Of a stretch of DNA of 7,099 bases, positions 1 to 5,957 are shown one piece after another. The stretch's first letter is position 1. The number at the start of each line of letters is the position of its first letter. The stretch covers positions 1-7,099 of the forward strand of contig CANRHT010000099.1 in NCBI GenBank assembly GCA_947630465.1, read 5' to 3'. The position numbers and the translations under genes were made by a program. The notes beneath the pieces are model-generated. The model had not been told where the DNA came from and made no database searches. It saw only the letters and a program-made list of their open reading frames with translations. Source of the stretch: an uncultured Pseudomonadaceae bacterium (lineage in GTDB: Bacteria > Pseudomonadota > Gammaproteobacteria > Pseudomonadales > Pseudomonadaceae).

Positions 1-357
1 TGCAATCAAATGTTGGTGGCCTGTAATGCCATGGTGATTGCTGAAGTGGTGGCGCTGGCGGAGCAAGCGGGCGTGGATGCCGCATTATTAGCGCCAGCCT
101 TGGCCGGTGGTTTTGCTGACAGCACACCGTTTCAGATTCTGGCACCGCAAATGGCGCAGCGTGAATTTGAGCCGGTAAAATGGCATGTGCGTACGTTATT
201 AAAAGACTTGGATATGGCGGTCAAACTCTCGCAGCAGCACACGTCCGCAACACCAATGAGTGGTTTGGCGGCGCAATTGATGCGCACGCATGGCGCGCAA
301 GGGCATTTGGCGGCGGATCCGGCCACTTTAATTAAACTCTACCGCGGAGAAGACTGA
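1..357 (+). CDS. glxR: Beta-hydroxyacid dehydrogenase, tartronate-semialdehyde reductase type (3' part)
   Basis: This is the C-terminal 118 residues of a 3-hydroxyisobutyrate dehydrogenase-family enzyme (usual length about 290-300 aa). The window cuts off its N-terminal Rossmann NAD(P)-binding domain. The reading frame opens at base 1 with C-N-Q. In family members such as GarR/GlxR this follows the catalytic Lys in a K-x-x-N-Q motif, so that Lys should lie just outside the window. What remains is the all-helical C-terminal domain, with the family signatures E-AL-A--AGVD (about residues 15-26), GG-ADST and KDLDMA. The likely reaction is NAD(P)H-dependent reduction of tartronate semialdehyde to D-glycerate in the cytosol. 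That substrate is inferred from the directly following hyi, which produces tartronate semialdehyde; other family members act on 3-hydroxyisobutyrate or L-threonate. The TGA stop shares its A with the hyi start codon, so the two genes are probably translationally coupled. The family call is firm; the symbol is tentative. Confidence 0.8.
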   Translation, partial: CNQMLVACNAMVIAEVVALAEQAGVDAALLAPALAGGFADSTPFQILAPQMAQREFEPVKWHVRTLLKDLDMAVKLSQQHTSATPMSGLAAQLMRTHGAQGHLAADPATLIKLYRGED

Positions 358-1142
358 TGCAGTTGGTCGCTAACCTATCCATGTTGTTTACTGAACTGCC
401 CTTGCTGCAGCGTTTGCGGGCTGCAGCGGCGGCGGGTTTTACTGCGGTAGAAATTCAGTTTCCTTACGCTGTGCCCGCCGTGCAGTTAAAAGAAGAACTG
501 CAGCGCTGTGGTTTGACCTTGGTGCTGATCAATCTACCCGCGGGTGACTTGATGCAAGGCGGTAACGGTATGGCCTGCGATCCGCAAGCGCGGGCGAAAT
601 TTGCCAATGCGTTAGACGAAGCGCTCAGCTACGCGCTGATGGTGCGCCCGCAGATGGTCAATGTTTTAGCCGGGCGTGTGCCTGCTGGGGGCTCGCGTGG
701 GCGCGCACTGGCAACCTTGGCTGCGAATCTGCGTGAGGCGGCGCAAGCCTTTGATCGTTTGGGCATTAAAGTGCTGTGTGAGGCCATTAATCCTATTGAT
801 ATGCCGGGCTTTTTAATCAACACCCCTGAGCACTTGCGCAACCTGTTAACAGAAGTAAAACACAGCAACTGTTATGCGCAATTGGATGTGTACCACATGG
901 CGCGTCAAGGCATCAGCACGGCGCAGGCATTGGCGGTACTGGGTGACAGCGTCGCGCATGTGCAGTTTGCCGATAACCCTGGGCGTGGTGAGCCGGGCAC
1001 CGGTGAGCTGGATTTTGTCGCCATGTATCAAGCACTGGTGCAGGCCGGTTATCAAGGAGCGTTAGCTGCAGAATACCGCCCTACAGTGGCGACGGCGCAG
1101 AGTTTAGCTTGGCTGCAAACCCCACCTTTTAATCAACTTTAA
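357..1142 (+). CDS. hyi: Hydroxypyruvate isomerase
   Basis: A 261-residue TIM-barrel sugar-isomerase/AP-endonuclease-fold enzyme, close to the usual length of about 258 aa. It interconverts hydroxypyruvate and tartronate semialdehyde in the cytosol. Visible landmarks are ANLSMLF near the N-terminus, INLPAGD (58-64), the catalytic/metal Glu142 in LCEAINP, QLDVYHM (176-181) with metal-type Asp177 and His180, FADNPGRGEPGTGE (204-217) and the second catalytic Glu239 in AAEYRP. These motifs separate Hyi from its paralogue OtnI (2-oxo-tetronate isomerase). As I recall the OtnI sequence, it carries different residues at INLPAGD, at the segment after the catalytic Glu, at DVYHM and at the RGEPGTGE loop. 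The ATG at 357 overlaps the preceding TGA by one base and has GGAG at 346-349, seven bases upstream, so the start is well supported. The enzyme is probably co-expressed with the reductase before it and the transporter after it. Confidence 0.92.
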   Translation: MQLVANLSMLFTELPLLQRLRAAAAAGFTAVEIQFPYAVPAVQLKEELQRCGLTLVLINLPAGDLMQGGNGMACDPQARAKFANALDEALSYALMVRPQMVNVLAGRVPAGGSRGRALATLAANLREAAQAFDRLGIKVLCEAINPIDMPGFLINTPEHLRNLLTEVKHSNCYAQLDVYHMARQGISTAQALAVLGDSVAHVQFADNPGRGEPGTGELDFVAMYQALVQAGYQGALAAEYRPTVATAQSLAWLQTPPFNQL

Positions 1143-1161
1143 TCATGCAGACTAAACCCCT

Positions 1162-2490
1162 ATGCCAGCGTTAACCCATCAATCCAAGCAGGCCGATAAT
1201 GCTTGGCGCGTGTTGTTGTTACTGTTTTTAGCCAATGTGTTTAACTATTTTGACCGCGTGGTGCCCAGCATTGTCATGGAGCCGATCCGCTTGGAGTGGA
1301 GCTTAAGTGATTTTCAAATTGGCATCTTGGGCACGGCCTTTACCTTAGTGTATGCCGTGGCTGGGATTCCTTTAGGGCGCATGGCTGATACCGGCTCGCG
1401 CAAGAAAATCATGGGCTGGGGTTTGTTGATTTGGAGTGGTTTAACCGCCGTCAATGGTCTGGTGCAGGGATTTTGGGGCTTTTTGCTGGCGCGTATGGGT
1501 GTGGGGGTTGGTGAAGCCAGTTACGGGCCGGCAGCGAACTCTTTGCTGGGTGATCTATTTCCCAGTGATCGCCGTGCCCGCGCTATGGGTATCTTTATGC
1601 TGGGTTTGCCAGTGGGATTGCTCTTAGCGTTTTTCACCACCGGCGCCATTGTTGAAGCCTTTGATAGCTGGCGCGCACCTTTTTTTATTGCTGCAGTGCC
1701 TGGCATTATTTTGGCGCTGTTTGTCTTGATGATCCGCGAGCCACAGCGCGGTGCGGCAGAAGTGATTGCGCTGAATACTGAGCCCGTGCGCCAGCCCATT
1801 CGGCGTATTTTAGCCACACCGACCATGTGGTGGCTGACGCTGGCGGGCTTGTGTTACAACTTTGCCACCTATGCCAATACCTCTTTTATGGTGCCAATGC
1901 TGCAGCGCTACTTTGGCTTGGAGCTCAGCCAAGCGGCGATGTCGGTGGGCGTGATTGTTGGCGTGACCGGCTTATTTGCTTTGCCTTTGGGCGGTTGGAT
2001 AGCTGATCGCTTGCACGTGCGTCTGGCCAATGGTCGGCTGCTCTTTGGTGGTGTGAGTTTATTGCTGACCAGTGTGTGTACCGGCGTGGCTTTAATGGCG
2101 GGTCAGATTGATGTCGCGCTCTTTGTTGGCCTGTTTGCCGTGGGCTGGGTGTTTGCCTATAACTTTTACACCTGCGTGTATACTGCCGTGCAAGATGTAG
2201 TGGAGCCGCGCTTGCGAGCCACTGCGATGGCGCTGTTTTTTGCTGGGCTGTATTTGTTGGGTGGTGGTTTAGGCCCGGTGATGGTGGGTGGTTTGTCGGA
2301 TTATTTTGCCCAGCAAGCCATGTTTGCCGCGGGCGCCACTGAAGTCAGTGAAGCTTTTCGCGCCATAGGTTTGCACAGCGCCTTGTACTTGGTGCCGGTG
2401 GCGATGGCCTTAACCGGTATATTTTTGCTGATTGCCATGCGCACCTTTCAAGGTGATGTACGCAAGATGGCGCAGTCAGCGCAACAGTGA
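1162..2490 (+). CDS. Spinster-like MFS transporter
   Basis: A 442-residue inner-membrane protein with twelve hydrophobic segments, roughly at 16-38, 53-74, 83-102, 104-125, 140-162, 171-191, 222-245, 257-279, 293-314, 316-338, 352-376 and 402-426, and a cytosolic central loop at about 192-220. TM1 contains NYFDR (Asp31-Arg32). The TM2-3 loop has an MFS motif A variant, GRMADTGSRKK (72-82). TM4 contains ARMGVGVGEASYGPAANS with Arg111 and Glu118. The Asp-Arg pair in TM1 plus the Arg/Glu spaced by seven in TM4 is the charge pattern I recall for bacterial Spinster homologues. The substrate is unknown; placement 19 bp after hyi suggests a small carboxylate of the glyoxylate/glycerate route, by inference only. 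No clear Shine-Dalgarno precedes the ATG at 1162, so translation may rely on coupling to hyi. The next possible in-frame start that I noted (GTG at 1210) would cut into TM1. Family call firm, substrate open. Confidence 0.85.
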   Translation: MPALTHQSKQADNAWRVLLLLFLANVFNYFDRVVPSIVMEPIRLEWSLSDFQIGILGTAFTLVYAVAGIPLGRMADTGSRKKIMGWGLLIWSGLTAVNGLVQGFWGFLLARMGVGVGEASYGPAANSLLGDLFPSDRRARAMGIFMLGLPVGLLLAFFTTGAIVEAFDSWRAPFFIAAVPGIILALFVLMIREPQRGAAEVIALNTEPVRQPIRRILATPTMWWLTLAGLCYNFATYANTSFMVPMLQRYFGLELSQAAMSVGVIVGVTGLFALPLGGWIADRLHVRLANGRLLFGGVSLLLTSVCTGVALMAGQIDVALFVGLFAVGWVFAYNFYTCVYTAVQDVVEPRLRATAMALFFAGLYLLGGGLGPVMVGGLSDYFAQQAMFAAGATEVSEAFRAIGLHSALYLVPVAMALTGIFLLIAMRTFQGDVRKMAQSAQQ

Positions 2491-2493
2491 GGA
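2489..2493 (+). promoter_or_regulatory. Shine-Dalgarno for bolA overlapping the MFS stop
   Basis: The sequence GAGGA overlaps the TGA stop of the transporter gene and lies eight bases before the ATG at 2502. It favours that ATG over an in-frame GTG at 2487, which sits two bases before this site, and over the adjacent ATG at 2505. The overlap suggests that ribosomes finishing the transporter re-initiate on bolA. Confidence 0.65.
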
Positions 2494-2501
2494 AAACCAG
2501 C

Positions 2502-2804
2502 ATGATGTTACAGAAAATTGAAAGCGCTCTAGCGGCATTAGAGCCGAGTGTGTTTGAGATTGAAGATGAAAGCCATATGCACAGCCGTGGCGCACAAAGC
2601 CATTTTAAGGTGGTGCTGGTCAGCGACGCTTTTAAGGATGTGCGCAAAGTACAGCGTCACCAAAAAGTCTACGCTGCGCTGGGTGATTTAATGCAGCAGT
2701 TTCACGGTTTAGCGTTACACACCTTCAGCCCAGATGAGTGGCAGACGGAGCAAGCCATTCCTGATTCGCCGCATTGCCGTGGTGGCAGCTTGCACGATAA
2801 GTGA
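2502..2804 (+). CDS. bolA: BolA family protein
   Basis: A 100-residue cytosolic protein with the class II KH-like BolA fold, close to the length of E. coli BolA (about 105 aa). Family marks in order are EIEDESHMHSRG, SHFKVVLVS, the RHQKVY helix (E. coli has RHRMIY), HGLALHT with the conserved C-terminal His, DEW, and a tail SPHCRG like the E. coli SPPCRG. These, especially the tail, point to canonical BolA and not IbaG/YrbA. BolA proteins pair with monothiol glutaredoxins to bind [2Fe-2S] clusters, and BolA itself has been described as a stress and morphology regulator that binds DNA. I chose the ATG at 2502 because of the GAGGA eight bases upstream; a GTG at 2487 would add five residues. It is the last gene of the plus-strand run and ends 62 bp before a strong terminator stem. 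Placement behind a hyi-transporter pair is not the arrangement I associate with bolA. Confidence 0.93.
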   Translation: MMLQKIESALAALEPSVFEIEDESHMHSRGAQSHFKVVLVSDAFKDVRKVQRHQKVYAALGDLMQQFHGLALHTFSPDEWQTEQAIPDSPHCRGGSLHDK

Positions 2805-2814
2805 GTTGCTCAAC

Positions 2815-2844
2815 CCATCCAGCAGCAGAGTGCATGCTGGATGG
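2815..2844 (+). repeat. 10-bp inverted repeat downstream of bolA
   Basis: CCATCCAGCA at 2815-2824 is perfectly complementary to TGCTGGATGG at 2835-2844, with a ten-base loop in which GCA/TGC can pair further. No T-tract follows, so this is not a complete intrinsic terminator. It begins 11 bases after the bolA stop and could act as a 3'-end stabilising hairpin ahead of the real terminator. Confidence 0.55.
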
Positions 2845-2866
2845 CGTAAAAGATAGCGCTCCATAG

Positions 2867-2922
2867 AAAACGGCCAGCCTCTATAGATCCATTGCTGGAC
2901 ATAGAGTGCTGGCCGTTTTTTT
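2867..2922. terminator. Bidirectional intrinsic terminator between bolA and acnA
   Basis: The left arm at 2867-2884 (AAAACGGCCAGCCTCTAT) pairs with 2901-2919 over 18 bp, broken only by a bulged T at 2907. The loop is 2885-2900. Seven T residues at 2916-2922 give a proper U-tract for the plus-strand genes. Read on the minus strand, the same stem ends in TTTT, so it can also stop acnA transcription. Its position between two convergent genes fits a shared terminator. Confidence 0.88.
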
Positions 2923-2936
2923 AAGTGCGTGAGATT

Positions 2937-5765
2937 TTAAGCTTTAGCTAAAATATCGCGCAGTACATAGGGCAAAATACCGCCGTGACGGTAGTAGTCC
3001 ACTTCTACCGGCGTGTCGATACGTGATAAAACCGGCACTTTTTCCACGCTGCCATCTTGACGGGTAATCACTAAGGTCAGTTGCTGGCGCGGCTGCATAT
3101 CGCTGTCGACGCCGAGAATACTAAAGGTTTCTTCCCCAGTAATATTCAGCGAACTGTAAGACGCACCGTCAACAAACTGCAGCGGTAAGACGCCCATACC
3201 CACCAAGTTCGAGCGGTGAATGCGTTCGTAAGATTGCGCAATCACTGCGCCCACACCCAGCAATAAGGTACCTTTGGCCGCCCAGTCGCGACTTGAGCCT
3301 GTACCGTATTCTTCACCCGCAAAGATAATGGTCGGTGTGCCGCGCTGCATATAGGTCATAGCTGCGTCGTAGACCGGCACTTGCTTGCCATCGAGCAAAG
3401 TAAAGCCGCCTTCAATGCGTGAGCCGTCTTCAGTTGCAGGCAACATCAGGTTTTTCACCCGCACGTTGGCGAAGGTGCCGCGAATCATTACGTCGTGATT
3501 CCCGCGTCTTGAACCGTAGGTGTTGAAATCCGTTTGCTGTACATCATGGCTGAGCAAGTATTGCCCCGCAGGCGTATCGCTGCGGAAGGATCCCGCAGGT
3601 GAAATATGGTCAGTGGTGACCGAATCGCCCAGTAGCAACAGCGCCCGCGCATCGCTGATTGGCGCGACCGCTTTAGGTTGCATCGTGAAGTCGCTGAAGA
3701 ACGGCGGTTTTGCAATGTAGGTGGATTGTGGCCAGTCGTAGACCAAACCTTTGGCGCTTTCAATGTCCGTCCACAGCGCGTTGTCTTTGCTAAAGTCGCT
3801 GTATTTTTCACGAAACACAGCAGGGTTCATGGCGGTGCTGAGTAAGGCTTGAATCTCGCTGTTGCTCGGCCAAATATCTTTTAGGTAGACCGGCTTGCCG
3901 TCTGCGCCGGTGCCTAAAGGGTCTTGATCGAGATTGATATTGACCGTGCCTGCCAAAGCAAAGGCCACCACCAAAGGGGGTGAGGCTAAGAAGTTGGCGC
4001 GGATGTTGGGGTGAATACGCGCCTCGAAGTTGCGGTTACCCGAGAGGACTGCAGCGGCAATAATGTCATTTTCGATAATAGCCTGGTTGTACTCCGGCAG
4101 CAGATCACCGGCATTACCGATACAGGTGGTGCAACCAAAGGCAGTTACGCCAAAGCCGAGCGTTTCTAAACTGCTCATTAAGCCTGCAGCTTCAAGGTAT
4201 TCAGGTACTACGCGTGAGCCCGGTGCCAGAGAGGTTTTTACCCGTGGATGCACGCTCAAACCTAAGGCAACCGCTTTTTTCGCCAACAAGCCCGCCGCTA
4301 ATAACACGCTGGGGTTGGAGGTGTTGGTGCAAGAGGTGATGGCGGCAATCACGATATCACCGTGGCCTAAGTCCACTGTGTCTGCGCTTTGGCAGGTGTC
4401 GGTTGGCGTTGTCAGGCGATTGTCGATCATCTCCATTTCATTCATGGCTAAGGCGCGTTTGGGCTTGGGTGACTCTTGGTTGACCACCGGGATCAGTGGG
4501 CAACTGGTGCCGTAGCGCTTATCCAGTTCAGAGGCGTCTTTGTTAAAGCCACCTTTGGCAATGCTTTCGCTGAACAACGAGGTGAAGCTGTCGTGCATAT
4601 CAGGCAGGGCAATGCGGTCTTGCGGGCGTTTTGGACCGGCTAAGGATGGACGCACGCTGTCCAGATCAATGTCGATGACTTGGCTGTAATCAATTTCGCC
4701 AGCACTGGGAATGCCAAACATGTCTTGCGCGCGGAAGTAGGCCTCGCACGCTTCGATGGCGCTGTCTTCACGGCCGGTGCCGCGCATGTACTCCAAGGTG
4801 GTGTCATCAACGGGAAAAAAGCCCATCGTAGCGCCGTATTCAGGGGCCATATTGGAGAGGGTGGCGCGGTCGGGCAGGCTTAAGTGTTTGGCACCTTCAC
4901 CAAAGAACTCGACAAACTTACCCACCACCTTGGCGTCGCGCAAGATTTGCGTAACGGTCAGCACGAGGTCAGTGGCGGTCATGCCTTCGCGCAGTTTGCC
5001 GCTTAGGTGTACGCCCACCACATCAGGGGTGAGGATATACAGAGGTTGGCCGAGCATCGCCGCTTCAGCTTCAATACCGCCCACGCCCCAGCCGACTACG
5101 CCGAGGGCGTTAATCATGGTGGTGTGTGAGTCGGTGCCGACTAAGGTGTCGGGGTAGGCCATGCCATCTTTTTCTTGAATACCGGGGAACAAATATTCCA
5201 AGTTGACCTGGTGCACAATCCCAAAACCGGGCGGGACCACTTTAAAGGTATTAAAGGCTTGCATGCCCCATTTTAAGAACTTATAGCGTTCGCCATTGCG
5301 CTTAAACTCCATCGCCATATTTTTTTCAACGGCGTCGGGGCTGTTATAAAAGTCCACCATCACAGAGTGGTCGACCACTAAATCGACGGGCACCAGCGGC
5401 TCAATGGCGCTGGCGGGCTTGCCCATGTCTTGCGCGATATTACGCATGGCGGCTAGATCACACAGCAGCGGTACACCGGTGAAGTCTTGCAACACCACAC
5501 GGGCTACGGTGAAAGGGATTTCTTCGTTGCGCGGCGCATTGGGCTGCCAGTTGGCCAGTTGTTGAATGTGTGCAAAGGTGATGCGCTGGTTGTCGGCGTT
5601 GCGTATCAGCGATTCTAAAATAATGCGAATGGAGATCGGTAAGCGATCAATGTTGTTGAAACCTAGATGTTTAAGCGCGGGTAAGGAGCTGTATTTCAGC
5701 GTTTTACCGGTGCTTAAGGTAAAGGCGTGGTGCAGTTGCTGCGGTTCAAACATAGGCGTTTGCAT
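2937..5765 (-). CDS. acnA: Aconitate hydratase A (AcnA/IRP type)
   Basis: A 942-residue monomeric [4Fe-4S] aconitase that interconverts citrate and isocitrate in the TCA cycle, in the cytosol. Catalytic-core marks include [16 protein letters not shown] (93-108), VDHS (131-134), [20 protein letters not shown] (208-227) and AGPKRPQDR (376-384). The cluster cysteines are Cys479 (SCTNTS), Cys545 and Cys548 (FGCTTCIG). Their 66- and 3-residue spacing equals that of E. coli AcnA. The C-terminal swivel domain shows [13 protein letters not shown] (713-725), [11 protein letters not shown] (750-760) and [12 protein letters not shown] (821-832), with catalytic Ser824 and Arg826. The sequence matches AcnA over AcnB (different domain order) and over AcnD. 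It is about 50 residues longer than E. coli AcnA, almost all in the linker at roughly 390-465. The start at 5765 has AGAGGA seven bases upstream. The gene is probably monocistronic, being flanked by terminators on both sides. Confidence 0.96.
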   Translation of the reverse strand: MQTPMFEPQQLHHAFTLSTGKTLKYSSLPALKHLGFNNIDRLPISIRIILESLIRNADNQRITFAHIQQLANWQPNAPRNEEIPFTVARVVLQDFTGVPLLCDLAAMRNIAQDMGKPASAIEPLVPVDLVVDHSVMVDFYNSPDAVEKNMAMEFKRNGERYKFLKWGMQAFNTFKVVPPGFGIVHQVNLEYLFPGIQEKDGMAYPDTLVGTDSHTTMINALGVVGWGVGGIEAEAAMLGQPLYILTPDVVGVHLSGKLREGMTATDLVLTVTQILRDAKVVGKFVEFFGEGAKHLSLPDRATLSNMAPEYGATMGFFPVDDTTLEYMRGTGREDSAIEACEAYFRAQDMFGIPSAGEIDYSQVIDIDLDSVRPSLAGPKRPQDRIALPDMHDSFTSLFSESIAKGGFNKDASELDKRYGTSCPLIPVVNQESPKPKRALAMNEMEMIDNRLTTPTDTCQSADTVDLGHGDIVIAAITSCTNTSNPSVLLAAGLLAKKAVALGLSVHPRVKTSLAPGSRVVPEYLEAAGLMSSLETLGFGVTAFGCTTCIGNAGDLLPEYNQAIIENDIIAAAVLSGNRNFEARIHPNIRANFLASPPLVVAFALAGTVNINLDQDPLGTGADGKPVYLKDIWPSNSEIQALLSTAMNPAVFREKYSDFSKDNALWTDIESAKGLVYDWPQSTYIAKPPFFSDFTMQPKAVAPISDARALLLLGDSVTTDHISPAGSFRSDTPAGQYLLSHDVQQTDFNTYGSRRGNHDVMIRGTFANVRVKNLMLPATEDGSRIEGGFTLLDGKQVPVYDAAMTYMQRGTPTIIFAGEEYGTGSSRDWAAKGTLLLGVGAVIAQSYERIHRSNLVGMGVLPLQFVDGASYSSLNITGEETFSILGVDSDMQPRQQLTLVITRQDGSVEKVPVLSRIDTPVEVDYYRHGGILPYVLRDILAKA

Positions 5766-5772
5766 AGCGTTA

Positions 5773-5778
5773 TCCTCT
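5773..5778 (-). promoter_or_regulatory. Shine-Dalgarno of acnA
   Basis: On the minus strand this reads AGAGGA, seven bases before the ATG at 5765. It supports that start over the internal ATG at 5753 (Met5), which would be 19 bases away. Confidence 0.7.
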
Positions 5779-5804
5779 TGTTGTTAGCGGCATACAGGCC
5801 TACA

Positions 5805-5818
5805 GCATAGACCTATGC
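5805..5818. promoter_or_regulatory. 14-bp dyad upstream of acnA, possible operator
   Basis: GCATAG-AC-CTATGC is a perfect inverted repeat with a 2-bp centre, 39 bp upstream of the acnA start codon. On the minus strand it overlaps TATGCT (5809-5804), a possible -10 hexamer. The nearest -35-like TTGTAC (5834-5829) is 19 bp away, a poor spacing. A repressor site over a promoter is plausible, but no regulator can be named. Confidence 0.35.
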
Positions 5819-5843
5819 GATGCGCAATGTACAAAAGGACGGC

Positions 5844-5863
5844 TGCACCTTGGTCTAGGTGCA
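5844..5863. promoter_or_regulatory. 20-bp dyad upstream of acnA
   Basis: TGCACCT (5844-5850) and AGGTGCA (5857-5863) form a perfect 7-bp inverted repeat around TGGTCT. It lies in the acnA upstream region, between that gene and the dacB terminator. The GGTCTA at 5852-5857 also occurs inverted, as TAGACC, inside the dyad at 5805-5818, which suggests related sites. It could be a protein-binding site or a small RNA hairpin if transcribed. Confidence 0.35.
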
Positions 5864-5880
5864 ATAGAAATTACGCGCTT

Positions 5881-5925
5881 AAAACACAACAGCGCCGCTT
5901 AAATACATGCAAGCGGCGCTGTTGT
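5881..5925 (-). terminator. Intrinsic terminator of dacB
   Basis: The arms at 5886-5900 (ACAACAGCGCCGCTT) and 5911-5925 form a perfect 15-bp stem around a ten-base loop. Read on the minus strand, the stem is followed by G and then TTTT (5884-5881). It sits 32 bp past the dacB stop. There is no T-tract on the plus-strand side, so it should work mainly for dacB and keep its transcript out of acnA. Confidence 0.85.
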
Positions 5926-5957
5926 TGAGGGTGTTATAGGTCTGGTGGGTAGACGGT

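Noticed and set aside
357..1142. Assignment as 2-oxo-tetronate isomerase (OtnI).
   Set aside because: The diagnostic loops match hydroxypyruvate isomerase, and no threonate-pathway kinase or aldolase follows.
1145..1174. A nine-codon reading frame (ATG to TAA) that overlaps the transporter start, a possible leader peptide.
   Set aside because: It has no Shine-Dalgarno, no biased or regulatory codon content, and such short frames arise often by chance.
2487..2501. GTG start for bolA that would add five residues.
   Set aside because: The GAGGA site lies inside this extension and correctly spaced for the ATG at 2502, and the shorter form begins MM like E. coli BolA.
4030..4515. A 161-codon open frame on the plus strand, antisense to acnA.
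   Set aside because: It lies wholly inside a clearly conserved aconitase gene; its translation shows no recognisable domain and no ribosome binding site stands out. It is a shadow frame, as are the others at 4680-5157.
2937..5765. Assignment as AcnD (Fe/S-dependent 2-methylisocitrate dehydratase).
   Set aside because: The N-terminal motif [16 protein letters not shown] and overall sequence follow AcnA; no prpC, prpF or other methylcitrate genes are next to it.
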